The notes beneath the pieces were generated by a model. The model searched no databases, had not been told where the DNA came from, and saw only the letters and a program-made list of their open reading frames with translations. From the NCBI RefSeq assembly GCF_015840915.1, contig NZ_CP060398.1, positions 1,116,001-1,180,000 of the forward strand: 64,000 bases of DNA, in the 5' to 3' direction. The translations under genes were made by a program, and so were the position numbers. Below are positions 35,222-47,780 of this stretch, piece by piece (position 1 is the stretch's first letter; every line of letters starts with the position of its first letter). The DNA is from Synechococcus sp. CBW1002. Its GTDB lineage: Bacteria; Cyanobacteriota; Cyanobacteriia; PCC-6307; Cyanobiaceae.

Positions 35222-36415
35222 TCAGATGGCGCCCACCCGCACGCAGGCTGCTGCGGCATCGGCGCGCCGCCGTGCTTCGGTCAGATCTGCGCCCCGAGCC
35301 AGAGCCACGCCCATGCGTCGCTGCGGGTGGGCCTCGGGCTTGCCGAACAGCAGAACCTCGGTGTCCGGCTCGGCCAGAGCTGCGGCGACGCCGTCGTAGC
35401 GCACCGTGCTGGCCTTGCCCGGCGCCAGGATCACCCGGCTGGCGGCGGGGCCGAGCGAGCGGATCTCCGGGATTGGCAGGCCCAGAACCGCCCGCAGATG
35501 CAGGGCGAATTCGCTCAGGTTCTGGCCCACCAGGGTCACCAGCCCGGTGTCATGGGGGCGTGGTGAGAGTTCCGAGAACACCACCTCCTCACGACCGGGT
35601 TCGCCACAGAGGAAGAATTCCACGCCAAACAGGCCAGCACCACCCAGGTTGTCGGTCACGGCCCTGGCCATGGCCTGGGCGGCCGCCAGCTGCTCGCGTC
35701 CCAGTGCCGCCGGCTGCCAGCTGCACTGGTAGTCGCCCCGCTCCTGAAGATGGCCGATCGGCGGGCAGAACAGGGTTGGACCCTGCCACTGCTTCACCGT
35801 GAGCAGGGTGATCTCCAGATCAAACCGCAGGAACTCCTCCACGATCACCCGGGTTCCCGCCCCGCGCGCCCCTGCCAGGGCGGCCTCCCAGGCGGCGCCG
35901 ATGCCCTCGGGACCCTGCACCACGCTCTGCCCCTTGCCGGAGGAACTCATCACCGGTTTGACCACCACCGGCCAGCCCAGGGGAGCCGCGGCCGCCGCCA
36001 GCTCCTCGGCGCTGGCGGCGTAGGCGAAACGGGCTGTGCGCAGGCCCAGTTCAGCGGCGGCCAGGTCGCGGATCCGGTCCCGGTTCATGGTCACGGCCGT
36101 GGCCCGCGCCGTGGGGATCACGGTGATGCCCTCGGCCTCGAGGGCGGCCAGGGCATCCACAGCCAGCGCCTCGATCTCCGGAATCACCAGATCGGGTTGG
36201 TGGCGCCGCACGACGGCCGTCAAGGCCGCGGCGTCGCCCATGGCCACCACCTCCGCCTGATCCGCCACCTGCATGGCCGGTGCGTTCGGGTAGCGATCCA
36301 CCGCGATCACCCGGCAGCCCAGGCGCTGGGCTGCGATCGCCACTTCCTTGCCCAGCTCACCGCTGCCCAGCAGCATCAGGGTGCGGGGGAAGGGGGCACT
36401 GCTGGGATCGGGCAT
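35222..36415 (-). CDS. purT: formate-dependent phosphoribosylglycinamide formyltransferase PurT
   Basis: 397 residues. PurT uses ATP and formate to formylate GAR, replacing the folate-dependent PurN. ATP-grasp features are visible: MLLGSGELGKEVAIAAQRLG at the N-terminus, PVVVKPVMSSSGKGQSVV, and VEFFLCGEPGREEVVFSELS then PRPHDTGLVT. Formate may come from PurU, encoded at 46893. The gene stands alone between the LCP gene and two small genes. Confidence 0.95.
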   Translation of the reverse strand: MPDPSSAPFPRTLMLLGSGELGKEVAIAAQRLGCRVIAVDRYPNAPAMQVADQAEVVAMGDAAALTAVVRRHQPDLVIPEIEALAVDALAALEAEGITVIPTARATAVTMNRDRIRDLAAAELGLRTARFAYAASAEELAAAAAPLGWPVVVKPVMSSSGKGQSVVQGPEGIGAAWEAALAGARGAGTRVIVEEFLRFDLEITLLTVKQWQGPTLFCPPIGHLQERGDYQCSWQPAALGREQLAAAQAMARAVTDNLGGAGLFGVEFFLCGEPGREEVVFSELSPRPHDTGLVTLVGQNLSEFALHLRAVLGLPIPEIRSLGPAASRVILAPGKASTVRYDGVAAALAEPDTEVLLFGKPEAHPQRRMGVALARGADLTEARRRADAAAACVRVGAI

Positions 36416-36543
36416 CGAGGGGGATCCTTGGGAGCTGGGTTGGTGGACCTTGATCCTCGCCTCCGCCGGTCCAGCCTGTCGCAGGAGCCTGGGGTGGCGC
36501 TGCTAGAGAGGGGCTCGCCTTCGCTTCCGGCGGACTCTCCCCC

Positions 36544-36711
36544 ATGCGCGCCGATCTCCCCCTGGCCTTCAGCACCGCCGGCGATGCGGCCGGTGGATTG
36601 CTGTTCGGCTGGGACATCGTCACCTTGCAGCAGGGGGCGCTGGCCTACCTCGGCCTGTCGTCGCTGGCCTTTGTGGTGGTCTGGGTGGTGGGCTACCTGC
36701 GCCGCGGCTGA
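36544..36711 (+). CDS. small membrane protein, 55 residues
   Basis: A short reading frame from the ATG at 36544 to TGA at 36709-36711. Residues about 32-51 are one membrane helix (ALAYLGLSSLAFVVVWVVGY) followed by LRRG, so the positive end is probably cytoplasmic. Codon use matches the neighbours, with a strong third-position G/C bias and no competing frame. It converges with the 82-residue gene at 36728. Function unknown. Confidence 0.6.
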   Translation: MRADLPLAFSTAGDAAGGLLFGWDIVTLQQGALAYLGLSSLAFVVVWVVGYLRRG

Positions 36712-36727
36712 GGCCTTCTGCAGCGCT

Positions 36728-36976
36728 TCAGCTCTCCAGGCCGGACATGAGCGTGAGCTGCCGCTCCGGCTTCTCCTCACTGATGAAGCCATAGGACTCG
36801 AACACGGCCGGATCGGGATGGGTGATCCGCTGGCCTGTGCTGTCGCGTTCCAGCCGGAAGCCCTCGGTTGCCATGCGGCGCATCAGGGCCGCCGCTTCTT
36901 CGAAACGGGCTGCCATCGCCTCCAGGCTGGCGCAATCGCCGGTGAGCCCTTGTTCCTTCCAGGTGAAATAGGCCAT
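36728..36976 (-). CDS. conserved small cyanobacterial protein, 82 residues
   Basis: From the ATG at 36976 the product starts MAYFTWKEQGLTGDCASLEA and is soluble, helical and mildly acidic, ending in a variable tail. A much longer open frame runs upstream but is a shadow of mraY. It lies 44 bases downstream of mraY on the same strand. The sequence looks like a conserved cyanobacterial hypothetical; I do not know its function. Confidence 0.7.
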   Translation of the reverse strand: MAYFTWKEQGLTGDCASLEAMAARFEEAAALMRRMATEGFRLERDSTGQRITHPDPAVFESYGFISEEKPERQLTLMSGLES

Positions 36977-37020
36977 GACGGGTGCGGTTGAGGGTGACGG
37001 TGGGCTCAGGGATGGAGGGC

Positions 37021-38130
37021 TCAGGGCAGGAGCACCAGGCCCATCAGCACAAGTAGCAAGCTTGCGCCCCAGAAGCTGAACACCACCCGTTGTTCGCTGA
37101 TGCCGCCCAGCTCGAAGTGGTGATGCAGCGGTGCCATGCGAAACAGGCGGCGGCCCTGGCCATCGGCACCTTTGGTGGCCTTGAACACCCAGACCTGCAG
37201 GATCACCGACAGAGATTCCGCCAGGAACACACCTCCCATCAGCAGCAGCGGCCAGAGACTGTTGCTCAGCAGGGCCACGGCCGTGAGCGCGGCGCCCATG
37301 GCCAGGGAGCCCGTGTCCCCCATGAACAGGCGGGCCGGATGGCGATTGTGGGCCAGGAAGCCGAGCCAGCAGCCTGCCATCGCCACGCAGAAGGCCGCCA
37401 GGGCCGGATCCCCTTCGTGACCTCGCAGCATCAGTTGCAGGCCCATACCGGTGAACACCACCGCGCCGCAGCCCGCCGCCAGCCCATCGAGACCATCGGT
37501 GAGGTTGGTGGCGTTGCTCTCCGCCAGGAACACGAACAGGCCCAGGGGCCAGATCAGCAGCCCCAGGGGCAGAATCCAGCCGAAGGGCAGGGCGATGTCG
37601 CCGCCGTCGGCGCCGCCGAGCCACTGGCCCTGGGCGGCCCAGAGCAGGAACAGCAGGGCCGCGCCGGCCTGCAGCATCAGTTTGCCGCGGGGGCTGAGGC
37701 CGGTGTTGGTCAGTTTGGTGAGGCTGCGCCAGTCGTCGACGGCGCCGATCGCCATGTAGGCCAGGGTGATGGCGGCTATCGCCAGCAGCCTGGGGTCCTC
37801 AGGGCTCACCAGGCCTCCCACCAGGACCCCCACCGGCACCACCAGCAGGCCCCCCATGGTCGGGGTGCCGGCCTTGCTGAGATGACCCTGCGGCCCTTCC
37901 TCGCGGATCACCTGGCCGAGCTTGAGCCGGCGCAATCGAGGCACGCCCCAGGCGGTGGTCAGAGCGCTGATCGCCAGGGCCACCACCAGGGGCAGACTGA
38001 GCATCGAGTTGGCCACCAGGGCGTCGCTGAGCAGGCAGGCGCCCAGCAGCACCAGGCTGAGCACGGCTGCTGCCGTTCTGGCGGTGCGCGGCCTGGAGCG
38101 ATCGGCAGGACTGGCGGCTGTCACGGACAC
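37021..38130 (-). CDS. mraY: phospho-N-acetylmuramoyl-pentapeptide-transferase MraY
   Basis: 369 residues from a GTG. MraY attaches phospho-MurNAc-pentapeptide to undecaprenyl phosphate, giving lipid I. About ten membrane segments are present. Family signatures are [33 protein letters not shown] with its aspartates, [14 protein letters not shown] and [11 protein letters not shown]. It stands apart from a mur/fts cluster, which is usual in cyanobacteria. Confidence 0.96.
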   Translation of the reverse strand: MSVTAASPADRSRPRTARTAAAVLSLVLLGACLLSDALVANSMLSLPLVVALAISALTTAWGVPRLRRLKLGQVIREEGPQGHLSKAGTPTMGGLLVVPVGVLVGGLVSPEDPRLLAIAAITLAYMAIGAVDDWRSLTKLTNTGLSPRGKLMLQAGAALLFLLWAAQGQWLGGADGGDIALPFGWILPLGLLIWPLGLFVFLAESNATNLTDGLDGLAAGCGAVVFTGMGLQLMLRGHEGDPALAAFCVAMAGCWLGFLAHNRHPARLFMGDTGSLAMGAALTAVALLSNSLWPLLLMGGVFLAESLSVILQVWVFKATKGADGQGRRLFRMAPLHHHFELGGISEQRVVFSFWGASLLLVLMGLVLLP

Positions 38131-38205
38131 GGCGGGAGAGGGCGCTCAGTTTCCCGCAGCGCTGGTTCCCGCAGCACTGGCTGCTTGCCGGAGCGGCCCG
38201 GGGCT

Positions 38206-38490
38206 TCAGTCCTCCCAGGCCTCGTCGTTCTGGTCGTCGGCCGCGTTGTAGTCCTCCTTCTCGCCCATCAGGGCGGAGAGTTCCTCCTCCTCCACCGTGC
38301 TCACTTCCGTGCTGGCGGTTTCCTCGTCGGCCACGAGCCTGCCGGTGGTCTCCAGCCAGCTGAGCAGATCGGGCTCGTCCCGCAAGGGCAGCACCGGAGC
38401 CGGGTCCACGCGGCGGTAGCGGGTCAGCGAGGGGTTGATGCTGTCCAGCGATCCCGTCAGGGTGCCGGAGGTGGAGGCGAGATCACTCAT
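38206..38490 (-). CDS. DUF3134 family protein
   Basis: 94 residues with the ATG at 38490. The core INPSLTRYRRVDPAPVLPLR and DEPDLLSWLETTGRL matches the cyanobacterial DUF3134 family. The C-terminal third is very acidic and probably flexible. It lies 75 bases upstream of mraY on the same strand. Function unknown. Confidence 0.8.
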   Translation of the reverse strand: MSDLASTSGTLTGSLDSINPSLTRYRRVDPAPVLPLRDEPDLLSWLETTGRLVADEETASTEVSTVEEEELSALMGEKEDYNAADDQNDEAWED

Positions 38491-38779
38491 GCCGTCGCGC
38501 GGACTCTTCAATGGCCAATCAGACACCTTAGCTGCCAGCTGATCGATCGTCCCGATCAACCCCTTGGATCAACCCCCCGGCTTTGCAGCCCAGCCGTTCG
38601 GCCGGACTGGTTTCGGGTCCACAGGCTCCGCGGAGCCCGGGTTCTGCTCCAGTGGCGTCGTTGAAGCAGTTTTTCGGTGGAGCGGCTCTTCTTCAGTCGT
38701 TCCTGTGCAGCTGTTCTGGCGCAGAAGCGGCATCCTGGATCTGGCCGTTCTCCCGGCGTTCGCCCCCCTCGTTGCCCCC

Positions 38780-39016
38780 ATGGCCCTCAGCAGCAAGCTC
38801 GCCTCGGTGCTGCGCCTCTGGACCCTGGCCCTGGCCCTCAGCGCCCTGCTGGTCGCGGCCGGCCAGCACTGGAGCGCCGCGCTGGTGCCGCGTGCCTGGC
38901 TGATCGGCGTGCTGTTGTTCAGCCCGTCCCTGGGGCTGGCGCTGTGGATCGCCGCGCAGTGGCGTCTCCCCCCGCACGGGGCCCCGGTCGGTGAGGGGGG
39001 AGAATCGGGCGACTAA
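38780..39016 (+). CDS. small two-helix membrane protein
   Basis: 78 residues from the ATG at 38780. Two membrane segments can be seen at residues about 8-26 (VLRLWTLALALSALLVAAG) and 38-56 (LIGVLLFSPSLGLALWIAAQ). The frame stays open upstream to 38564, but that part is low-complexity and not convincing. It ends 18 bases before argG and may be cotranscribed with it. Function unknown. Confidence 0.6.
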   Translation: MALSSKLASVLRLWTLALALSALLVAAGQHWSAALVPRAWLIGVLLFSPSLGLALWIAAQWRLPPHGAPVGEGGESGD

Positions 39017-39034
39017 GTCCATGGAGACGGGTTG

Positions 39035-40246
<1,212 letters not shown>

Positions 40247-40953
40247 CCGTCTTGCGGTTCCGCCGGCTCAGACTGAAGGCGTGGCGGACCGCCTGGGGGA
40301 TGCGGGGCCGTTGCGGCAGCTGGGGCAGTAGCGGTGCGGGCTCTGCTGTCTCAGCGGCACTCGTTGTCCCCGGCCCTTTCCCGGCATCCGATGAGGAAGA
40401 CGCTGTGGGTCGGCCAGAGCCCACCCGCGCCTGAAATGGTGTCCACTGCAGGGATGGCCGTGGGGCCACCTCTGCGGGATTGGCTGCTGTCGGTCCAGGG
40501 AGAGGCGTGGGAGGGGTTGAGGGTGTTGCGTTGGCGGGATCGCCAGTCACCACGGACTCAGCTGGCTGCAGCAGACGCATCTGGGAGCGCAGTCCTTCGT
40601 TTTCGCTGAGGAGCCGCTGCTGGTGGGCGAGCAGGGGCTGGAGCCGTTGTTGAAATTTTCGCTCGAAGATCTCAGGCAGTTCCTGCAGAAGCTCCTGCAT
40701 CGCCTCGAGCTCCGCGCGGGTGCTGGCCAGTTCCCGCTCCAGCATCTGCTGTTGCCAGGCCTGCTGCTGCATCTGCTGCGGGCTGACCGTCTGCTGCCAG
40801 GTCGAGAGAGGCCCACCAGCCTGTGGCGGATCGGGCGGCAGATGCGGAGGGTGGGAACGATCCGGCTCCATGGCGCGACCTTACTGGCCTCCTGGGACCA
40901 TTACAAGACATGGCGAACGGTGGAGCTGTGGCCCTGTCGCCGCCAGCCCATGG

Positions 40954-40977
40954 AAAAGCCCCGGCCAGAGCCGGGGC
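40954..40977 (-). terminator. Rho-independent terminator of rpsF
   Basis: On the minus strand an eight-base GC stem (GCCCCGGC pairing with GCCGGGGC, 4-base loop) is followed by TTTTCC. It lies 39 bases after the rpsF stop. Confidence 0.8.
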
Positions 40978-41015
40978 CGAAGTTCATCGCGGAGCCGTCG
41001 GGAGACAGGCAGGCT

Positions 41016-41375
41016 TCAGGCGCCGGCGGGTTGTTCCTGAGGCTCGCCAGCGGCACCGGTCGTGCTCCGGGGCGCGGGCATGGGACCATCCTGCTTGACG
41101 GTGAGATAGCGGATCACATCTTCCGAGAGGCGCATCGCACGCTCCAGGGGGGCGACCTGCTGTCCGTCACCGTTGTGATTGAGCTGGACGTAGATGCCTT
41201 CGCGGTTCTTGGCGATCGAATAGGCCAGACGGCGCTTGCCGCGCATCTGGCAGTCGAGCACCTCGCCACCAGCCTCGGTCACGAGGTCGCGGTATTTGGT
41301 CACATGGGTTTCCACCTCCTCTTCCGGAATGTCCGGACGGAGGATGTACATGGTTTCGTAATAAGGCTGCGTCAT
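41016..41375 (-). CDS. rpsF: 30S ribosomal protein S6
   Basis: 119 residues, starting [20 protein letters not shown]. The S6 ferredoxin-like fold signatures [19 protein letters not shown] and [10 protein letters not shown] are clear. The C-terminal 20 residues are a low-complexity A/P/E tail. The gene stands alone in front of a good terminator, without the usual rpsR/rplI partners, as is common in cyanobacteria. Confidence 0.96.
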   Translation of the reverse strand: MTQPYYETMYILRPDIPEEEVETHVTKYRDLVTEAGGEVLDCQMRGKRRLAYSIAKNREGIYVQLNHNGDGQQVAPLERAMRLSEDVIRYLTVKQDGPMPAPRSTTGAAGEPQEQPAGA

Positions 41376-41488
41376 GGTCGCCTGTCGGGAATCGCCGCGT
41401 CGGGCATGGGCTGAAGGGACTTTGGCAGGACCTTCAGCGACGGATTGACCATTCTATCAGCGCACCCTTTCTGGTCCTGGGCGCCGAC

Positions 41489-41956
41489 TCAGTGGAGCTG
41501 CATCCGCACCGCCTCGGAGAGGCTGGGGATGTCGGCTTCCTTGCCCCGCAGGCACTGGATCACGGCGAACAGCACCAGAACCAGCGTGCCAAGGAAGATG
41601 GTGTTGCTGAGGGTGCGCAGGGCGAAGCCGCCGCCGAGAGGTGCCAGCAACACGTTGAAAGCCAGCGAAATCAGGATCAGCACGATGTCGATCAGGATCG
41701 CCTGCAACGCGTTGAAGCGGATCAGGTAAGGCACCTGTGGATTGCGGACCACCGCCAGGAACAGCACCAGAAACAGGAGAAAGCCGCCGAAGGGGATCTG
41801 GTTCTGCAACAGCGCCAGAGGAAGCGCCGGCAGGGTGAGCCATTGCAAGGCTGGGAACAGGCCAAACAGAGCGCGTCCGAAGGGAACGGCATCGGCCCAG
41901 GGCAGCGCATAGAGCAGGGCAGCCAGAAGCCGTTGCCAGATCGGTGGGCCTTGCAT
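41489..41956 (-). CDS. Tic20 family membrane protein
   Basis: 155 residues with four membrane segments. The layout and the segments IPFGGFLLFLVLFLAVVRNP, VPYLIRFNALQAILIDIVLI and FAVIQCLRGKEADIPSLSEA match cyanobacterial Tic20 homologues, the bacterial relatives of the plastid inner-membrane protein import component. The bacterial function is not settled. It lies between aroE and rpsF on the same strand, 35 bases after aroE. Confidence 0.85.
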   Translation of the reverse strand: MQGPPIWQRLLAALLYALPWADAVPFGRALFGLFPALQWLTLPALPLALLQNQIPFGGFLLFLVLFLAVVRNPQVPYLIRFNALQAILIDIVLILISLAFNVLLAPLGGGFALRTLSNTIFLGTLVLVLFAVIQCLRGKEADIPSLSEAVRMQLH

Positions 41957-41991
41957 GGCGGGGCGGGTCCGGAGGAGGGCTGATGCCCAAG

Positions 41992-42945
41992 CTACGGGCA
42001 GCGTCCGGCCAGGTGGGTCAGGGCGGCCTCGCGCATGGCCTCCACAGGCACTGTTTCGTGGCCACTCCAGAGCCGCAGCGCGGCGGCTCCCTGCTGTACC
42101 AACATCTCCAGTCCGTCCAGGGTCCGGCAGCCCCGTGCTGACGCCTGACGCAGCAATGGAGTCGGCCGCGGTGTGTAGATCAGGTCGTAGACGGTGGACC
42201 CGGGCCGCAGGACCTCCAGCTCGGCGGCGCTGAGGGGGGAGAGCTCCGGGGCGCCTGCCGCCGCCGAGGCCATGCCGATCGGCGTGGTGTTCACCACCAG
42301 GTCGGCGGCCCCCAGGGCCTCCAGGGCCGAGGCGCCATCAACGTCACCGCCGCCATCGATCCCGGCGCCGCTGGCCCACGCCATCGGCTGCAGTGCTGGC
42401 GCCCAGTCCCGGCAGGTGGCCACGAAGCTGGCCAGGGCCTCGGGGCGGCGGGCCAGCAGGTCGATCCGCTCCAGCCCCAGGTCCACAAGGCCCGCCACCA
42501 CAGCCCGGGCGCTGCCGCCGCAGCCCAGCACCACGGCGCGGCGTTTTCGCCAGGCGTCTGCGCTGTCCTGGCGCAGGGGAGCCAGGAACCCCTCCACATC
42601 AGTGTTGGTGCCCAGCCAGCCCCCCTCAGGCCGACGCACCAGGGTGTTCACGGCCCCCACCCGCCGGGCCAGGTCGCTGAGCTCGCTGGCCAGGCCGGCC
42701 ACGGCCTGCTTGTGGGGCAGGGTCACGTTGAGGCCGCGGCAGTCCACCGCTTCGAGGCCCCGCACCACCTCGCCCAGGTGCTCGGTCGGTGTCGGCAGGG
42801 CCAGGTAGACCCAGTCGAGGCCCAGCGCGTTCAGGGCGGCGTTGTGCATCACCGGCGAGAGCGAGTGACGCACCGGATCGCCCAGCACCCCCACCAGGGC
42901 GGTGCTGCCGCTGATCGGCTGATCGGAGCGGGAAACGGAGGCCAT
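41992..42945 (-). CDS. aroE: shikimate dehydrogenase
   Basis: 317 residues. AroE reduces 3-dehydroshikimate to shikimate with NADPH. Visible motifs are GDPVRHSLSPVMHNAALNAL at the start, the substrate lysine in NVTLPHKQAV, the nucleotide loop VVLGCGGSARAVV and NTTPIGMAS. A second shikimate-pathway gene, a DAHP synthase, is encoded at 58323. Confidence 0.95.
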   Translation of the reverse strand: MASVSRSDQPISGSTALVGVLGDPVRHSLSPVMHNAALNALGLDWVYLALPTPTEHLGEVVRGLEAVDCRGLNVTLPHKQAVAGLASELSDLARRVGAVNTLVRRPEGGWLGTNTDVEGFLAPLRQDSADAWRKRRAVVLGCGGSARAVVAGLVDLGLERIDLLARRPEALASFVATCRDWAPALQPMAWASGAGIDGGGDVDGASALEALGAADLVVNTTPIGMASAAAGAPELSPLSAAELEVLRPGSTVYDLIYTPRPTPLLRQASARGCRTLDGLEMLVQQGAAALRLWSGHETVPVEAMREAALTHLAGRCP

Positions 42946-43091
42946 GGCGACTGCGCCGGAGGCCCAGACCGTAGGGATTTACAGGGCCCTGTACGGCAGC
43001 GGTTCGGGAACCACACCTCGCCTTGGCCAGGCCCCGCTGATGAAGATGCATTCAGTCAGAAATTGATTCTCCACTCAGGAGGTGGGAACCC

Positions 43092-45005
<1,914 letters not shown>

Positions 45006-45052
45006 GCCTGCGGGCGGCCCTGCCGCTCCGATTCCGATCCGCTCCCTCATCC

Positions 45053-45077
45053 AGCCCCCCTACTTGGGGGGCTTTTT
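45053..45077 (+). terminator. Rho-independent terminator of dnaK
   Basis: An eight-base stem AGCCCCCC / GGGGGGCT with a five-base loop is followed by a run of T. It lies 48 bases after the dnaK stop. Confidence 0.85.
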
Positions 45078-45089
45078 GCTGGCAGGTGC

Positions 45090-46271
45090 TCAGGTCCCAG
45101 CCGCCGGAAGTGTTGCTGGCTCCAGTTGCTGGGCCACCCACTCGGCGCTGGCCGGCGCCAGCAGCACGCCGTTGCGGTAGTGGCCGCTCACCAGCAGCAG
45201 GCCGTCTGCCAGGGCTTCCAGCAGGGGTGCCGGCTTGCCCTGGGGACGGCAACGGCACCCCTGCCAGCTGTGCAGAAGCCGTGCCTGTTGCAGCCACGGG
45301 GGTGCCTCCCCTTTCAGGCTGCGCAACCGCTCCAGGGCCAGCGGATCGGCCCGCTCTCCCGGCTCCAGGGTGGCACCCAGCCAGAAGCGCAGACCACCGG
45401 CCAGATCGGGTCGGGGCACCAGGTTGAGGCCGCGCCACACCACCGCTCCCGGCCAGCTCCACAGGGCTTCATCGTTCGCGTCTGGGCCTCGTTCCAGCTC
45501 CAGGGCCTGGCCCAGCACCGGCTCGAGCGGCGGGATGGCAGCAGCCCCCGCGAGCTCTGGCACCTGGCGCAGCAGCCCCGCCGATCCCAGGCCGGCGGCG
45601 ATCACCACCCAGTCGGCCCGGTGGTGGTCGCCGCCGGCGAGCACGGCGCTCCAGCCCCCGTTCACCGGTCGCTCCAGGCGCAGCACCCGCTCGGCCAGTC
45701 CTTGCACTCCTTGCCGCAGACCATCCCCCAGCAGGGCCTCCAGGGCGGCGATCGGATCGATCTGGCCATCGCGGGGGGAGTACAGCCCGCCCAGGGCGGC
45801 GGCGGGCACCAACGGATCCAGCCGCTCCAGCTGCGGCCGCTCCCACCACTCCAGCGGCACCCCTCGCTTTTGCCGCTCCAGCACCAGCCGCTGCTGGCGC
45901 TCCTGGGTCTCGGCATCACCGGCCAGCACCAGCAGGCCCGGACGGCGTGGCACAGGCCAGCCAGCCTCCGCCAGCTGCCGGCACCACAGGTCCCAGAGGA
46001 TGCGGCTGCGCTGCCGCAGGCGCCAGCCCCGGCCACTGCTGCGCTGTGCGACATCGGCCATAAGCAGCCCCAGGGCCGCGCGGCTGCCACTGCGAACCGC
46101 TGGGTCAGGCTTGCCGACCTCACTCCCCTTGGGCCCAGCCAGGGCGGGATCGATCAGAACGACGGCATGGCCCTGCTGCTGCAGCCACCAGGCGGTGGAC
46201 GCACCAACAAGGCCCGCCCCGATGACGATCACGTCAGCGCGGCGGGCCCCGCAGGTGCTGGCCTGGTGCAA
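45090..46271 (-). CDS. FAD-dependent amino acid oxidase-like protein (ThiO/DAO family)
   Basis: 393 residues from a TTG start five bases after the psbQ stop. The FAD-binding GxGxxG is at residues about 18-23 in VIVIGAGLVGASTAWWLQQQ. Late family segments are WQGCRCRPQGKPAPLLEAL and LLVSGHYRNGVLLAPASAEW, which match glycine-oxidase/ThiO-like enzymes that yield dehydroglycine for thiamine synthesis. The substrate is not proven. Close spacing suggests cotranscription with psbQ. Confidence 0.82.
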   Translation of the reverse strand: MHQASTCGARRADVIVIGAGLVGASTAWWLQQQGHAVVLIDPALAGPKGSEVGKPDPAVRSGSRAALGLLMADVAQRSSGRGWRLRQRSRILWDLWCRQLAEAGWPVPRRPGLLVLAGDAETQERQQRLVLERQKRGVPLEWWERPQLERLDPLVPAAALGGLYSPRDGQIDPIAALEALLGDGLRQGVQGLAERVLRLERPVNGGWSAVLAGGDHHRADWVVIAAGLGSAGLLRQVPELAGAAAIPPLEPVLGQALELERGPDANDEALWSWPGAVVWRGLNLVPRPDLAGGLRFWLGATLEPGERADPLALERLRSLKGEAPPWLQQARLLHSWQGCRCRPQGKPAPLLEALADGLLLVSGHYRNGVLLAPASAEWVAQQLEPATLPAAGT

Positions 46272-46276
46272 GCGGG

Positions 46277-46783
46277 TCAGGCCTGCTCGGCGGCGTCGAG
46301 AGCTGGGGCAGGAATCACTTCGGCATAGGAGCCGAAGCCGCTGGCCACCTGGATGTACGACTTGCGCAGCCGCTCGCCGTCCTGGAGGCGGGCGGCCTCA
46401 TCGAGCTGGGCCAGGGCGCTCTTGAGCTGGTCGGCGCGCTTGCCGGCTTCGGCCCGGTCGGCGGGCAGCAGGCGCTGGTTGATGTAGAGCATCTCGCGGC
46501 CCACTTCCTGCATGGGTCCGTGGATCAGGTTGCGGGTGAAGACCCAGTCGCGCTGGTTGACCAGATTGGCCAGCTCAGGCAAGCGATCCTTGGCGGCGAG
46601 GAAGCCCTCGGCCTGACGGGTGATCAGGGCCATGTCCGCCGGGCTGATGCTGGGGGCCTTGCGGCTCTGGCCGCCATCGCAGGCCGCCAGCGACACCGAA
46701 AGCACCAGGGCCACGCCGATCATCACGAGGCGGCGCAGCAGATCGAAGACACCCGTTCTGGAGGCAGTGCTGGCAGCAACCAT
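46277..46783 (-). CDS. psbQ: photosystem II lipoprotein PsbQ (CyanoQ)
   Basis: 168 residues. A basic start, a hydrophobic segment (VMIGVALVLSVSLAAC) and a lipobox LAAC show a lipoprotein anchored on the lumen side of the thylakoid membrane. The rest is a four-helix type sequence with NLVNQRDWVFTRNLIHGPMQ and EVGREMLYINQRLLP, typical of CyanoQ, which stabilises the oxygen-evolving complex. This gene identifies the host as an oxygenic phototroph. Confidence 0.9.
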   Translation of the reverse strand: MVAASTASRTGVFDLLRRLVMIGVALVLSVSLAACDGGQSRKAPSISPADMALITRQAEGFLAAKDRLPELANLVNQRDWVFTRNLIHGPMQEVGREMLYINQRLLPADRAEAGKRADQLKSALAQLDEAARLQDGERLRKSYIQVASGFGSYAEVIPAPALDAAEQA

Positions 46784-46892
46784 GGGAATTCGCCGACCGG
46801 GCGTTCAATGCGGCGTGATTTTACCCGTGGCCCCTGTCGGCGGAGATCGGCGTTCCGCTCGGCACAATTGCGGTTCCGCCCTTCGCGCCGGC

Positions 46893-47780
46893 ATGAGCTC
46901 CCCCACGGCCATCCTCCAGGTCATCTGTCCGGACCGTCCGGCCCTGGTGAGCGAGCTCTCCGGCTGGGTGGCCGCCAACGGCGGCAACATCCGCCACGCC
47001 GATCACCACACCGATGCCGGTGCCGGCCTGTTCCTCAGCCGGATCGAGTGGGCGCTGGACGGTTTCGGGCTGCCGCGGCAAGCGATCACGCCCGCGGTGC
47101 TGGCCCTGGCCGAGCGGCTGGGGGGGGAAGGACAGGTGCACTTCTCCGATGAAACGCCCCGGGTGGCGATCTTCGTGAGCAAGCAGGACCATGCCCTGGT
47201 GGATCTGCTCTGGCGCACCCGGGCCGGCGAGCTGCCGATGCTGGTGCCGCTGGTGGTGTCGAACCATCCGGATCTGCGGCAGGTGGCCGAAGGCTTCGGG
47301 GTTCAGTTCGTCCATCTGCCGATGACGGCGGAGACCAAGGCCGAGGTGGAGCTTCAGCAACTGGCGCTGCTGGAGCAGCACGGCATTGAGCTGGTGGTGC
47401 TGGCCAAGTACATGCAGGTGCTCAGCCCGGCCTGGCTCGAGGGGTTCATGGGCGGGGGACGCTCCGGGTCAACGGTCCAGCGGCAGGTGATCAACATCCA
47501 CCACTCCTTTCTGCCGGCCTTCAAGGGGGCGCAGCCCTATCACCGTGCCTGGGAGCGGGGTGTCAAGCTGATCGGCGCCACCGCCCACTACGTCACCGAG
47601 GATCTCGACGGCGGCCCGATCATTGAGCAGGCCACCGTGCACGTCAGCCACCGCGACGATGTGGACGATCTGATCCGCAAGGGGCGCGACACCGAGCGGC
47701 TCGCCCTAGCGCGGGCGCTGCGCCTGCATCTGCGCCGTCAGGTGATGGTCTATCGCGGCCGCACGGCCGTGTTCGATTGA
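46893..47780 (+). CDS. purU: formyltetrahydrofolate deformylase
   Basis: 295 residues with the ATG at 46893. PurU hydrolyses 10-formyl-THF to THF and formate. An ACT domain (residues about 5-85) begins AILQVICPDRPALVSELSGW. The formyltransferase-like hydrolase domain follows with INIHHSFLPAFKGAQPYHRA, then GVKLIGATAHYVTEDLDGGP, including the catalytic N, H and D. Formate made here can feed PurT (35222). Its stop overlaps the next start as TGATG, so the downstream gene is probably translationally coupled. Confidence 0.95.
   Translation: MSSPTAILQVICPDRPALVSELSGWVAANGGNIRHADHHTDAGAGLFLSRIEWALDGFGLPRQAITPAVLALAERLGGEGQVHFSDETPRVAIFVSKQDHALVDLLWRTRAGELPMLVPLVVSNHPDLRQVAEGFGVQFVHLPMTAETKAEVELQQLALLEQHGIELVVLAKYMQVLSPAWLEGFMGGGRSGSTVQRQVINIHHSFLPAFKGAQPYHRAWERGVKLIGATAHYVTEDLDGGPIIEQATVHVSHRDDVDDLIRKGRDTERLALARALRLHLRRQVMVYRGRTAVFD

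Noticed and set aside
38564-38779. Upstream extension of the small membrane protein at 38780
   Set aside because: The sequence is G/S/F-rich with no pattern and the helix-bearing part begins at the ATG at 38780.
42946-43091. CIRCE or other heat-shock operator before dnaK
   Set aside because: No inverted repeat of the TTAGCACTC type was found there; only a strong ribosome site is seen.
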